Positions 18,104-27,415 are shown, counted from the first letter of the stretch. The stretch is 64,000 nt of DNA from Thalassotalea loyana (GCF_030161435.1 NZ_BSSV01000001.1:248001-312000), one strand, 5' to 3'. Program-made: numbers and translations. The notes: generated by a model from the letters alone, not told the origin.

Positions 18104-19102
18104 TTAGTTGTCGAGTAACCAGCGCTCAGCGTAGCCCGACGAACTCTCGGTGATAATGACATTATTATCGCCAAAAGCGGCAGCGTAAACAACTGCACCA
18201 GCAGGCCTAATGTCTTTGCGTGGTGTTACTCTCCATGAGGTTAAACGTTCACCCGTCGCTATATCCCAGACACTGACTTTACGAGATGGAGCACCTGTTA
18301 GTAATCGCTTACCATCTGGAGAGAAGCTGACTGAGCTGAATACCTCCTGGCGATTAGTATACTTCAGCGAACTAATTTTCTTACCTGTTTTTAAGTCCCA
18401 AATATGTGCATCTTTTTTGCTATCTGCACTAAAAGCAAATCGGCCTTTTGGATCCAAGGCAACTTTGGTAACGCGAGATGGGTGATTAAATCGATAAACA
18501 ACCTGACCTGATTGTGTATCCCAAACATAGGCGACAAAGTCATTTGAGCCTGACATGGCAATCCGCCCATTAGGTAACATGTCGATAGAGTTGATCTTTT
18601 CTTGGTGGCCTAAAAATTCTAACCGACGGCCTGTATCGATAGTGACATGAACGACTTTTGCATTTGATTGGCCAATGAGGACATAGTTGCCGTTATTCGC
18701 CACCGCAACATCTCGAATATTAGATTCACTAATTTGCCAAAAACCTTCTGACTGACCGGTTTCCATATTCCAGAGGGAGAAGTTTTCTCGGCTTGCTGTT
18801 ACAGCGTGACTATTGTTATCAGCGATATCGATAGCTAACACTAAGTTATCGCTCGTGTTTTGTTGCTGAGACCATGTGTACTTTAACGCATTGTCTTTTA
18901 AGTCCCAGACACTAATCCCATGATGAATTGATGAAACGACAGATAGCGAGGCATCGTTTGATATATCAGCATCATAAGCCCCTTCTGCAGCATGCTGCCA
19001 TTGGGAGAGTGGTTGCTTACCGACGTCTTGACATGCAAGTAAAAACGAAGAAACAACCACCAATTTTAAAGTTCTGAAACACTTATTGCGAAAGCACAAC
19101 AT
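18104..19102 (-). CDS. WD40-repeat lipoprotein
   Basis: 332-residue predicted lipoprotein. The N-terminal signal ends in a lipobox (SFLLAC, Cys near residue 24). The remainder is a run of WD40-type beta-propeller blades, visible as SVWDLKDN, SLWNMET, YVWDTQSG, HIWDLKTG and SVWDIATG, with about six to seven blades. A propeller this size is normally a protein-binding scaffold; no enzyme motif is seen. It lies between slyX and fkpA and is transcribed away from fkpA. Function unknown. Confidence 0.85.
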   Translation of the reverse strand: MLCFRNKCFRTLKLVVVSSFLLACQDVGKQPLSQWQHAAEGAYDADISNDASLSVVSSIHHGISVWDLKDNALKYTWSQQQNTSDNLVLAIDIADNNSHAVTASRENFSLWNMETGQSEGFWQISESNIRDVAVANNGNYVLIGQSNAKVVHVTIDTGRRLEFLGHQEKINSIDMLPNGRIAMSGSNDFVAYVWDTQSGQVVYRFNHPSRVTKVALDPKGRFAFSADSKKDAHIWDLKTGKKISSLKYTNRQEVFSSVSFSPDGKRLLTGAPSRKVSVWDIATGERLTSWRVTPRKDIRPAGAVVYAAAFGDNNVIITESSSGYAERWLLDN

Positions 19103-19181
19103 ATTAATACTTTTTTATCCTTTTGTTTCTCGTTAGTATAAGGTGTTTTTCACTATATAGATCAAGATATTTATCGTGGTA

Positions 19182-19200
19182 CTTGAGGAATTTCTTCAAG
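19182..19200. promoter_or_regulatory. Near-perfect 19-bp palindrome upstream of fkpA-like gene
   Basis: CTTGAGGAATTTCTTCAAG, 25 bases before the ATG of the FKBP gene, pairs in eight of nine positions around a central T. The size and position fit a repressor operator or a small leader hairpin. No T-run follows, so it is not a terminator. The binding factor is unknown. Confidence 0.35.
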
Positions 19201-19224
19201 CAAGCGGTTTAAACGGAGAATTCG

Positions 19225-19992
19225 ATGAAATTATTAAAACCTACCCTAGTAGCGGTAGCTCTTGTATCAGTATTAGGCTGTCAGCAGGAAGCCAAAAAAG
19301 AAGAAGTGGTCGCAAAGCCAGTATTAGAAACTGAAATTCAAAAGCAGGCTTACGGTTTAGGTGCGTCAATCGGTATGTACATGGAGCGCAACTTAGAAGA
19401 ACACCAACGTATGGGTTTAGCGCTTGATAAGCAATTAATCATTGACGGTTTTGTAGAGAGCATCAATGGCGAATCACAAATTGCTAAAGAAGATATCCAA
19501 GGCTTATTAATGGCTTTAGATCAGCAAATGAAAGCTAAGCAATCAGAAATGGCACAATTAGAAGCAGAGAAAAGCTTAGCTGAAGGCCAAAAGTATTTAG
19601 ATGAAAATGCGAAACGTGAAGGCGTTGCAGTGACTGAATCTGGTATTCAATATGAAGTGTTAGTGCCAGCTGAAGGTGACAAGCCGGCAGCAACTGACAC
19701 GGTGGTTGTTCACTATAAAGGTACTTTCTTAAATGGTGAAACGTTTGATAGCTCATACGATCGTGGTCAGCCAGCAGTATTCCCTTTAAATCGTGTGATC
19801 GCAGGTTGGACTGAGGGTGTTCAGTTAATGTCTGTAGGTTCGAAGTACAAGTTTACGATTCCTTCAGACTTAGCATATGGTCCACAAGGTAACCCACCAC
19901 GTATTCCTGGCAACTCAGTGTTAGAGTTTGAAATTGAATTGTTAGAAATTCAAAAGCCTGATGCACCAGCTGAAGTAGGTGCGGGCGAGTAA
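19225..19992 (+). CDS. fkpA: FKBP-type peptidyl-prolyl isomerase lipoprotein, FkpA-like
   Basis: Envelope prolyl cis-trans isomerase and chaperone. 255 residues. The signal peptide ends in a lipobox (SVLGC), so the protein is probably lipid-anchored, unlike soluble E. coli FkpA. The helical FKBP_N dimerisation domain (about 35-135) is followed by the FKBP_C catalytic domain (about 140-240) with VVVHYKGTFLNGETFDSSYD, the GWTEGVQLM segment and IPSDLAYGPQG. It is adjacent to the slyX/yheV cluster, matching the fkpA locus. A bidirectional terminator follows. Confidence 0.9.
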   Translation: MKLLKPTLVAVALVSVLGCQQEAKKEEVVAKPVLETEIQKQAYGLGASIGMYMERNLEEHQRMGLALDKQLIIDGFVESINGESQIAKEDIQGLLMALDQQMKAKQSEMAQLEAEKSLAEGQKYLDENAKREGVAVTESGIQYEVLVPAEGDKPAATDTVVVHYKGTFLNGETFDSSYDRGQPAVFPLNRVIAGWTEGVQLMSVGSKYKFTIPSDLAYGPQGNPPRIPGNSVLEFEIELLEIQKPDAPAEVGAGE

Positions 19993-20011
19993 TTTACTCG
20001 ACATTATCGAG

Positions 20012-20041
20012 AAAAAAGCCAGTCGTATGACTGGCTTTTTT
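20012..20041. terminator. Bidirectional terminator after fkpA-like gene
   Basis: Stem AAAAAAGCCAGTC / GACTGGCTTTTTT with a short GTAT loop. A-tract on one side and T-tract on the other, so it can serve both fkpA and the convergent S1/P1 nuclease gene. Confidence 0.9.
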
Positions 20042-20058
20042 GTTTCTGATTTATCACT

Positions 20059-20913
20059 TTAAAGACTTTGCGCGAGTATGTTGGCTAATCGTAACGCTGC
20101 GCGTTTTATTTGTTGTTCAGCGATGGGCAGATGTTGATCTATATAAGTTTGGTCTATCACTAGTTTTTCTTTATAGGGAAGACATTGGCCATCTTTGTCT
20201 TGGCAATAGCTGACTGATTCTGACTTTACTAGATGATAACTTTCATCCGCCCAATGCCAAACCAGTTCAGGTGACCATGGTGTTGTAAGATCAAAGCGTA
20301 AATCTTGACTGAGCACATTAGCGTATTTTTCTACACTCAAATTTTTAAACATGACCAAGCATTCATCCCAGTACCAATGTAGGTTTGTGCATTTGGCCTT
20401 TGACAGCGTTTTGTCATAAGTGATTTTTGTTCTATTACCACCTAGGTCACTTGCGTAGCTGACGTGTAGCGGTTGATGAAGATCTGCAATCCAGTGGCCC
20501 AAAAATGATAAGGCCTGTGCTTTTTTTAAGCCAGATTTTGCCTGCACAAATTGTTGTTGGTGATAAATAATGCCCTTAGCTACACAGTTTCCTTTGCAGT
20601 CTAATGTTGTTATTTCTTGGTCATCACGTGCTGTGTTTAAATAATGCCAAGGCTTGTATTTGTCATATTTGCTGAAGCGTTTGATTTTATCAGGCCAACT
20701 GCATGCTTTAGCAAAGGTTAAAGGCTTATGTCCCTTAACGAGTAGTTGCTTCTCTTTATTGGGCAATGCTTGAACGATCGTATTTAATGTTTGCTGCTGG
20801 TCTTGGGGCAAGGCATTAAAGGCCATTTGACAAATTAATTCGTGACCGTAGCCGCCAAAAGCAAAGGCCTTCGGGCAGGCGATGACTAAGAGAGTAAGGA
20901 GAATTTTCTTCAT
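20059..20913 (-). CDS. Secreted S1/P1-type nuclease
   Basis: Zinc-dependent nuclease of the S1/P1 family, which degrades single-stranded DNA and RNA. 284 residues with signal peptide MKKILLTLLVIACPKAFA, then FGGYGHELICQMAF, which supplies the first metal-binding His. Further zinc ligands are in SFLGHWIADLHQPLHVSYA and in NLHWYWDECL. Five Cys-containing segments could form disulfides. It overlaps the upstream GFA gene by 4 bases (ATGA), so they form a two-gene unit. Likely periplasmic or exported, possibly for nutrient scavenging of nucleic acids. Confidence 0.9.
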   Translation of the reverse strand: MKKILLTLLVIACPKAFAFGGYGHELICQMAFNALPQDQQQTLNTIVQALPNKEKQLLVKGHKPLTFAKACSWPDKIKRFSKYDKYKPWHYLNTARDDQEITTLDCKGNCVAKGIIYHQQQFVQAKSGLKKAQALSFLGHWIADLHQPLHVSYASDLGGNRTKITYDKTLSKAKCTNLHWYWDECLVMFKNLSVEKYANVLSQDLRFDLTTPWSPELVWHWADESYHLVKSESVSYCQDKDGQCLPYKEKLVIDQTYIDQHLPIAEQQIKRAALRLANILAQSL

Positions 20914-21290
20914 TGTTGACTCTTGTAGGCTAATGTATGTGCGTTCTCTTCCCAGTTTTGACCATCGAATTTCACGATCGTCATGCTTTTCGGTTTTGTG
21001 TCCAAACAGCGAACATTGATATCAACACCGTCAGGATTAGAGCGTGGGATATAAAATGGTTTCACCCCGCAATGCTTGCAAAATGTGTGCTTGGCAATAC
21101 CGGTATTAAACGTGTAAGTCGAAATATCCTCGTGACCGGTGAGCAAGGTGAATTTACTTTTCGGGACAATCAAATGCAAAAAGCCGACTTTATTGCATAT
21201 TGAACAATTACAATCTTCAACTTCCAGTTCTTCGGCTGCCTCAACTTCGAATGTTATGGCATGACAATGACAGCTGCCTCGATATATCAA
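20910..21290 (-). CDS. GFA family (CENP-V/glutathione-dependent formaldehyde-activating-like) protein
   Basis: 126-residue protein of the GFA zinc-binding fold. Cysteine motifs in order: GSCHCHAITFE, CNCSICNKVG and FCKHCGVKPFY. These are the zinc ligands of the family. Catalytic function is uncertain since most GFA proteins are uncharacterised. The start is TTG at 21290 with AAGGTGA upstream; no suitable ATG exists that keeps the first CxC motif. Overlaps the S1/P1 nuclease by 4 bases. Confidence 0.88.
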   Translation of the reverse strand: MIYRGSCHCHAITFEVEAAEELEVEDCNCSICNKVGFLHLIVPKSKFTLLTGHEDISTYTFNTGIAKHTFCKHCGVKPFYIPRSNPDGVDINVRCLDTKPKSMTIVKFDGQNWEENAHTLAYKSQQ

Positions 21291-21356
21291 AACTTCACCT
21301 TTTTTCAGAAGATTTACGTTTGATTATTTTAGAGTTATGAGAAAATTGCAATGAGG

Positions 21357-21386
21357 AAAATAAAAAGGCCTTACCAAGGTAAGGCC
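21357..21386 (-). terminator. Terminator of candidate small RNA
   Basis: GGCCTTACC / GGTAAGGCC stem (21367-21386), followed on the minus strand by TTTTTATTTT. The plus strand has no T-run after the hairpin, so it acts on minus-strand transcripts only. Confidence 0.8.
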
Positions 21387-21494
21387 CGAAATGCTCGCTG
21401 TGTGGTCTAGTTAAAATCTAGCTTCTTGTATGTTGTTCTTTACTAGCGCAGACATTTTATAACAAAGCGTTTTCGTCATAGCAACAAGTTTATT
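21357..21494 (-). ncRNA. Candidate small RNA between hemE and the GFA gene
   Basis: A minus-strand promoter (TATAAA with extended -10 TGG) at 21498-21521 and a strong minus-strand terminator at 21357-21386 bracket a transcript of about 138 nt. No gene lies between them and the terminator is 67 bases upstream of the next minus-strand gene, so an independent RNA is the simplest reading. The only short ORF inside has 22 codons and no ribosome binding site. It does not match a known sRNA family that I recognise. The remainder of the 388-base gap holds the hemE leader on the plus strand. Confidence 0.5.
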
Positions 21495-21497
21495 AGA

Positions 21498-21521
21498 GCA
21501 TTTATACCACGAGTTTTTTCG
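21498..21521 (-). promoter_or_regulatory. Extended -10 promoter of candidate small RNA
   Basis: Minus strand CGAAAAAACTCGTG followed by GTATAAATGC. The -10 is TATAAA with a TGn extension; no good -35 is visible. Nearly the same sequence forms the lptD promoter at 60819-60841. Confidence 0.5.
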
Positions 21522-21678
21522 TAAAAAAGCCAAATTCCCGCTAGCCTACGACAGTATTGCTGGTTAACCAGTAAACAATTTTTTAAATAATTTTGAATAG
21601 CTTTTGACCTGCCTCATGGTACTTGTATTGAGACAATGGTAGAATGCGCCCCATCAAATTTTGGAGAGCTAGATTTTA

Positions 21679-22746
21679 ATGACTGAATTAAAAAACGATA
21701 CGTATTTGCGTGCATTATTGCGAGAGCCTGTTGATTACACGCCGGTATGGATGATGCGTCAAGCAGGTCGCTATTTACCTGAATACAAAGAAACGCGAGC
21801 ACAAGCAGGTGACTTTATGTCGCTATGTCGTAACACCGAGCTTGCTACTGAGGTAACAATTCAGCCATTAAGACGTTTTGATTTAGATGCTGCTATTTTA
21901 TTTAGTGATATCTTAACTATTCCTGATGCAATGGGCTTAGGTTTATATTTCGAAACAGGTGAAGGCCCTAAATTTGAGCGTCCAATCACATGTAAAGCAG
22001 ACGTAGAAAAAATAGGCTTGCCGGATCCTGAAGGTGAGTTGAAATATGTGATGGATGCAGTGCGTTCAATTCGCAAAGAGTTGGATGGCAAAGTGCCACT
22101 TATTGGTTTTTCTGGCAGTCCATGGACATTGGCTACCTATATGATTGAAGGTGGTAGCTCAAAGGCATTTACGAAAATCAAAAAAATGATGTTTGCTGAG
22201 CCGCAAACGTTACACCTTTTGTTGGATAAATTAGCTGATTCTGTCATTGAGTATTTAAATGCTCAAATCGCCGCAGGTGCTCAATCTGTTATGGTTTTTG
22301 ATACCTGGGGTGGTGTGTTATCTCCGCGTGATTACAATGACTTTTCTCTACAATATATGGCGAAAATCGTTGATGGTTTAACGCGTGAAAATGATGGCCG
22401 TAAAGTGCCAGTGACGTTATTTACTAAAAACGGTGGTATGTGGTTAGAGAAAATTGCGGCGACTGGTTGTGACGGTGTTGGTCTTGATTGGACGATTGAT
22501 ATTGAAAACGCAGTTGCTCGTGTTGGTGACAAAGTGGCGCTTCAGGGTAATATGGACCCATCAATGCTATATGCGCCAAAAGAACGTATTGAGCAAGAAG
22601 TGGCTAAAATTTTAGCTGGCTTTGGTGATAAGGCAACTGGTCATGTCTTTAACTTAGGTCATGGTATTCACCCAGATGTTAACCCTGAGCATGCTGGTCA
22701 CTTTATCGAAGCGGTGCATCGCTTAAGTAAGCCATACCATAAGTAA
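21679..22746 (+). CDS. hemE: Uroporphyrinogen decarboxylase HemE
   Basis: Cytoplasmic enzyme of haem synthesis that converts uroporphyrinogen III to coproporphyrinogen III. 355 residues, the usual length. N-terminal signature [15 protein letters not shown] and the conserved [27 protein letters not shown] and [10 protein letters not shown] segments are intact. A TAGAAT-GCGCCCC element lies at 21640-21652 in the leader and GGAG precedes the ATG by 12 bases. Monocistronic, with its own terminator. Confidence 0.97.
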   Translation: MTELKNDTYLRALLREPVDYTPVWMMRQAGRYLPEYKETRAQAGDFMSLCRNTELATEVTIQPLRRFDLDAAILFSDILTIPDAMGLGLYFETGEGPKFERPITCKADVEKIGLPDPEGELKYVMDAVRSIRKELDGKVPLIGFSGSPWTLATYMIEGGSSKAFTKIKKMMFAEPQTLHLLLDKLADSVIEYLNAQIAAGAQSVMVFDTWGGVLSPRDYNDFSLQYMAKIVDGLTRENDGRKVPVTLFTKNGGMWLEKIAATGCDGVGLDWTIDIENAVARVGDKVALQGNMDPSMLYAPKERIEQEVAKILAGFGDKATGHVFNLGHGIHPDVNPEHAGHFIEAVHRLSKPYHK

Positions 22747-22768
22747 AACGACTATTTAGTTTAAAAGG

Positions 22769-22800
22769 AAAAACCCGTATTCATTGAATACGGGTTTTTT
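22769..22800. terminator. Terminator after hemE
   Basis: Twelve-base-pair stem AAACCCGTATTC / GAATACGGGTTT with ATT loop and T-run; symmetrical, so it can act in both directions between hemE and putA. Confidence 0.93.
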
Positions 22801-22896
22801 ATTATCTGACTACTAGGGGAGTGTAGCCAGACAAACTGGAGGCCAAACTACAAAGCGTATGGTATACACTCGCTTGTAGCTTGGTAATACCTAATG

Positions 22897-25800
22897 TTAT
22901 GCAACGTTAGATTCCATTGTCATCAGCGATGCATTACCACCAGCGGCTGTTGTATCAATGGTAATCGTTTTCTCAGTCACTAAACGATGTACTAATCCAT
23001 GATTTGTATACGCAGTGATGAGTGGCAAAATAGCGCCTGAACGAGCAGCAACAGCTTCACCAGCAAATGGCTTTAACTTAGAGCTATTATCTACTACTGC
23101 ACCTGCTAGTTCAGGGGCAGCTAAAATATTAGCAACCTGGTTTAGCTCAACGACGTCAAATGCGCCTTGAGTAATGCCAATCTGCTTCAATAACTTCGCG
23201 ATTGCTAGTGTTTCTTTTGTGAAGCTAGGTTCTACCACGGCGATTACACAGTTACCCGTTGCTAATGCACTGATTAATGACGTTAACCAGAAGGCAAAAG
23301 GTGTATCTTTGCAGCGTAAACAAGCTAATGTGCCACGTGCTTCTAAGTGCAACGTGTTAGACTCACCGGTAGGCCCTGGTAGTTGTGTTGGATTAGCGAG
23401 TGTTTTCTCGATAAAGGCTAATTGCTCCTGACTGTCCTTTAACGCAACTTCAATATCTTGCTCTTGCGCCAAAATTACTTTGTTTGACGCAAGCTGTGCT
23501 AATAGTTGACGTAAAATCGATGTACGATCGTTGAGTGAACTAAATTGCCAAGCCAACTCTGCGTGTTTAGCTTGATTCACCATCGCCCATGTCTTACTGG
23601 CGCTCGTTTGGTCAATTTGGAACAATTCACGTAGTTGCGCTTTCTCTTCGTCACTCATGGTCACATCGACTGAAGGCATGTTGTCTTTAACTAGGCGAGT
23701 TAAATACATTGGGCCACCAGCTTTTGGACCCGTACCAGATAGGCCGCGACCACCAAATGGTTGAACACCAACGACTGCACCAATCATGTTACGGTTAACA
23801 TAAACATTACCTGCACGCGAGCGCGCTGCTAAATAGTGGCTCTTTGCTTCAATACGCGTGTGGATACCCATTGTTAAACCAAAACCGGTGCCGTTGATTT
23901 GCTCAATGACTTGCTCTAATTCATGAGCTTGGTAGCGAATAACGTGAACACATGGACCAAAAACTTCTTTTTTCAGCACTGATAAGTTATCAATTTCGTA
24001 TAAGCGTGGTACAAAGAAGTTGTGATCAATGTCGTCAGCCAGTTTTGGTGCATCGCAGGCATAGTGCAATGTACCACGAGACTTCAAGTACTCAACGTGC
24101 TCGTTAAGTGCGCCAAGCGCTTTTTTGTCGATAACTGGACCAACATCCGTAGAGAAGAATGCAGGGTCACCAACGGTTAATTCAGCCATTGCGCCTTTGA
24201 TCATCTCAATGATTTTATCGGCAACGTCGTCTTGTAAGAACAATACACGTAATGCAGAGCATCGTTGACCAGCACTTTGGAATCCTGATGCAACTACGTC
24301 ATCAACGACTTGCTCCGGAAGGGCTGTTGAGTCAACTACCATACAGTTTTGACCACCTGTTTCAGCAATAAGTGGTACAGGATCACCATGACGTTCAGCA
24401 AGTTTACGTGAAATCCAGCTACCCGTTTCTGTTGAACCGGTAAACATCACTGCTTGAATGCGTTCGTCAGGTACAATGTTTTCACCAACAACACGGCCAC
24501 GAGCAATAACAGGCTCAACAACACCGTCTGGTAAACCAACTTCTTTCATTAGCTCTATTGTACGAAGCGCTACTAAGCTGGTTTGTTCTGCTGGTTTTGC
24601 AACAACGGTGTTACCTACAACGATCGCTGCAGCAACTTGGCCTAAGAAAATTGCTAATGGGAAGTTCCAGGGGCTGATACACAAGACGACACCACGTGAG
24701 CTGAATTTGTCATCACACATTAGTTCTTGCGCTTTTGCCGCATAGTAACGACAAAAATCAACAGCTTCGCGTACTTCGGCAACACCATCTGGCATTGTTT
24801 TACCCGCTTCTTTGGTACAAAGCGCCATTAACTCATCGATATGCTCTTCAAGCTTGTCGGCTGTTTTGTTGAGGATTTCAGCACGCTGCGCAACGGATGT
24901 TGTTGACCAAGAGGCAAATGCATTGTCAGCACGCTCAACAATAGCTTTCATTTCTTGCTCATCAGCGTGTTCAATGTAGCCAATAATTTCGCCATTATTC
25001 GCTGGATTAGTAACTGGTTCTGCACCATCTACAGCTGTAGTTGCAAGTAATTTTTCAACCGTAGCGCTCATGTTGTCACGCATTTTTGTAACAGCATCAA
25101 CGTCGGTTAAATCAATACCTTTTGAGTTATTACGTTCAGCGCCGTATAGCTCAATTGATTGTGGAATTTGTGGATTGTATTTGTTAACCCAAGCTTTCAC
25201 TGTATCAACCGGATCGGCCAGCAATGATTCTACTGGAATTGTCTCGTCAACGATGTTGTTTACGAATGAACTATTCGCGCCATTTTCAAGTAAACGACGA
25301 ACTAAATAGGCAAGTAAGTCAGAGTGTTCACCTACTGGTGCGTATACACGACAAGGCACATTTTTGCCTGTAACGACTTGGTCGAATAAAGATTCACCCA
25401 TGCCGTGCAATCGTTGGAACTCAAAGCCTTTAAGTTCTTTAGCCATTTCTAAAATGGTTGCGACTGTATATGCATTGTGAGTAGCAAATTGAGGGTAAAT
25501 GGTATCGCGGTAGCTAAGCAGTTTTTTAGCACATGCTTGATACGATACGTCAGTCGATGGTTTACGTGAAAATACAGGGAAATCATTATAACCTTCAACT
25601 TGGCTATCTTTAATTTCACTATCCCAGTATGCACCTTTAACTAAGCGCACCATCATTTGGCGGCCAACTTTTTGCGTTAGCTCTCGAACCCATTCGATAA
25701 CAAACAAACCACGCTTCTGGTAGGCTTGAACAGCGATACCAAAACCGTCCCAACCATCTAAATCGTTGTCGGTAAATACTGCTTCAATGATGTCTAATGA

Positions 25801-26700
25801 AATGTCTAAACGGTTTGCTTCTTCTGCGTCAACGGTAAACCCGATGTTGTATGCTTTAGCGGCTAACGCAAGTTTCTTTAAACGAGGAATTAATTCATTG
25901 ATAACACGCTCACGGTGTGAGAATTCGTATTTCGGGTGAATGGCAGAAAGCTTGATTGAAATACCTGGGCTCTTCTGCGGGCCTTTATTATTCGCTGCGC
26001 GACCAATCGCATCGATTGCCGTCATGTAGCTGTCGAAGTATCGATCAGCATCTTTCATGGTACGTGCACCCTCGCCAAGCATATCGTATGAATATGTATA
26101 ACCTTTGGCTTCTGTTTCACGAGCACGTTCGATGGCACCGTCAATGTTGTGGCCCATAACAAATTGCGTTCCCATGATTTTCATGGCAAAACGAACCGCT
26201 TTACGGATCACTGGCTCACCTAAGCGACCAACAGTGCGTTTAAGTAAGTTAAATTGCTCTTTTTTCTTATTGTCAGAATAGTTAACTAACTTACCTGTGA
26301 AGAGTAAACCCCAAGAAGATGCGTTTACGAATAATGAATCACTATTGCCAATATGAGAGCTCCAGTCTCCATTGGCTAGTTTGTCGCGAATTAAGCTATC
26401 TGCGGTTGTCTTATCTGGCACACGAAGAAGCGCTTCAGCCAAACACATCAACACAACACCTTCTTCTGTTGAAAGTGAGAACTCATTTAACAGCGCATCA
26501 ACGCCGCCTTTACCAACTTGATCTATACGAATGTTCTCTACCAAGATTCGAGCGTAATCCCATGCTCTTGATTTTGCATCAACTGAAATTTCTGCAATAG
26601 GTAGTAAATTTTCAAGTACTTTGTTTTCGTCAGCGCGGTAGTGATCGCGAATCGTCTGACGAATTTGGCTAGTTGCCGTTAATGAACCTTCAAATAACAT
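22897..26700 (-). CDS. putA: Bifunctional proline dehydrogenase / P5C dehydrogenase PutA
   Basis: Oxidises proline to glutamate. 1267 residues. Proline dehydrogenase (FAD) barrel at about 150-470 with GYTYSYDMLGEGARTM and the VRLVKGAYWDSEIK segment. NAD-dependent P5C dehydrogenase at about 560-1010, with SPWNFPLAIFLGQ near 670, Glu in IAETGGQN, and catalytic Cys814 in SAGQRCSALR. A C-terminal ALDH-like domain completes it. The N-terminus begins directly with the alpha-helical domain, so the ribbon-helix-helix DNA-binding domain of E. coli PutA is absent. Regulation is probably by the divergent Lrp-type gene 147 bases away. Confidence 0.95.
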   Translation of the reverse strand: MLFEGSLTATSQIRQTIRDHYRADENKVLENLLPIAEISVDAKSRAWDYARILVENIRIDQVGKGGVDALLNEFSLSTEEGVVLMCLAEALLRVPDKTTADSLIRDKLANGDWSSHIGNSDSLFVNASSWGLLFTGKLVNYSDNKKKEQFNLLKRTVGRLGEPVIRKAVRFAMKIMGTQFVMGHNIDGAIERARETEAKGYTYSYDMLGEGARTMKDADRYFDSYMTAIDAIGRAANNKGPQKSPGISIKLSAIHPKYEFSHRERVINELIPRLKKLALAAKAYNIGFTVDAEEANRLDISLDIIEAVFTDNDLDGWDGFGIAVQAYQKRGLFVIEWVRELTQKVGRQMMVRLVKGAYWDSEIKDSQVEGYNDFPVFSRKPSTDVSYQACAKKLLSYRDTIYPQFATHNAYTVATILEMAKELKGFEFQRLHGMGESLFDQVVTGKNVPCRVYAPVGEHSDLLAYLVRRLLENGANSSFVNNIVDETIPVESLLADPVDTVKAWVNKYNPQIPQSIELYGAERNNSKGIDLTDVDAVTKMRDNMSATVEKLLATTAVDGAEPVTNPANNGEIIGYIEHADEQEMKAIVERADNAFASWSTTSVAQRAEILNKTADKLEEHIDELMALCTKEAGKTMPDGVAEVREAVDFCRYYAAKAQELMCDDKFSSRGVVLCISPWNFPLAIFLGQVAAAIVVGNTVVAKPAEQTSLVALRTIELMKEVGLPDGVVEPVIARGRVVGENIVPDERIQAVMFTGSTETGSWISRKLAERHGDPVPLIAETGGQNCMVVDSTALPEQVVDDVVASGFQSAGQRCSALRVLFLQDDVADKIIEMIKGAMAELTVGDPAFFSTDVGPVIDKKALGALNEHVEYLKSRGTLHYACDAPKLADDIDHNFFVPRLYEIDNLSVLKKEVFGPCVHVIRYQAHELEQVIEQINGTGFGLTMGIHTRIEAKSHYLAARSRAGNVYVNRNMIGAVVGVQPFGGRGLSGTGPKAGGPMYLTRLVKDNMPSVDVTMSDEEKAQLRELFQIDQTSASKTWAMVNQAKHAELAWQFSSLNDRTSILRQLLAQLASNKVILAQEQDIEVALKDSQEQLAFIEKTLANPTQLPGPTGESNTLHLEARGTLACLRCKDTPFAFWLTSLISALATGNCVIAVVEPSFTKETLAIAKLLKQIGITQGAFDVVELNQVANILAAPELAGAVVDNSSKLKPFAGEAVAARSGAILPLITAYTNHGLVHRLVTEKTITIDTTAAGGNASLMTMESNVA

Positions 26701-26847
26701 AAGTTTACCTGTTTTTTGTGCAATTAAGCGTAAAAAATTGATACCGCATTTTAATGAATAAGATACAGAATGTGTTGGCGAAATATGTATTTATACGATA
26801 TTTTGTATGGTGAAATTTTTAAATGGCCATATAAAATACTAAAACTA

Positions 26848-27324
26848 ATGAATGATAAAACTCGCCCACTCGATCGTATCGATCTAACAATTTTAGACAC
26901 TCTGCAAAAAGATGGCCGAATTTCTAACGTAGATTTGGCAAAAAAAGTGAACCTCAGCCCAAGTCCGTGCTTGGAACGTGTGAAACGTTTAGAAAGTGAC
27001 GGATATATCGAGCGTTACGGTGCGTATCTGTCGGCAGATAAACTCAAATACGGTATGTCTGCCTTTATACAGGTCACCCTTGATAGAACAACAGGGGATG
27101 TATTTAATCAATTCCGTGATGAAGTGGTTAAAATAAAGGAAGTGGCTGAATGTCATATGGTTGCTGGTGGTTTCGATTACCTATTGAAGCTCAGGTTTGA
27201 AAATATGGCCGCTTATCGTGTGGTATTAGGTATTATTGTAGAATTGCCAGCCGTCTCTCAAACTCATACTTATGTTGTGATGGAAGAGATAAAACAAGAT
27301 TTAGGTGTACCCGTTATAGATTAA
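26848..27324 (+). CDS. Lrp/AsnC family regulator, probable proline regulator
   Basis: 158-residue transcription factor. N-terminal winged HTH (LDRIDLTILDTLQKDGRIS, DLAKKVNLSPSPCLERVKRL) and C-terminal RAM ligand-binding domain (AFIQVTLD, VAECHMVAGGFDYLLKLR). The start ATG at 26848 gives the typical Lrp length; the longer frame from 26770 adds 26 non-family residues. Divergent from putA, which here lacks its own DNA-binding domain. A PutR-like role is inferred from this arrangement, as known in other bacteria with such pairs. The 147-base intergenic region is AT-rich and should hold both promoters; I could not assign operator sites. Confidence 0.88.
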   Translation: MNDKTRPLDRIDLTILDTLQKDGRISNVDLAKKVNLSPSPCLERVKRLESDGYIERYGAYLSADKLKYGMSAFIQVTLDRTTGDVFNQFRDEVVKIKEVAECHMVAGGFDYLLKLRFENMAAYRVVLGIIVELPAVSQTHTYVVMEEIKQDLGVPVID

Positions 27325-27415
27325 CGAGAGCCTGTTGCACAATTCTTGGCTAATACTGGCGTTTTGAACTCGGCAAAGATATAGTGCACAAGATTACCTT
27401 AGGAACAAAAATAAG

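Noticed and set aside
21410-21478. 22-codon ORF inside the candidate small RNA
   Set aside because: No ribosome binding site ahead of either ATG and no recognisable product; kept only as a test in the sRNA finding.
26770-26847. Longer Lrp-type protein starting at 26770
   Set aside because: The extra 26 residues do not resemble the family, and the ATG at 26848 gives normal length.
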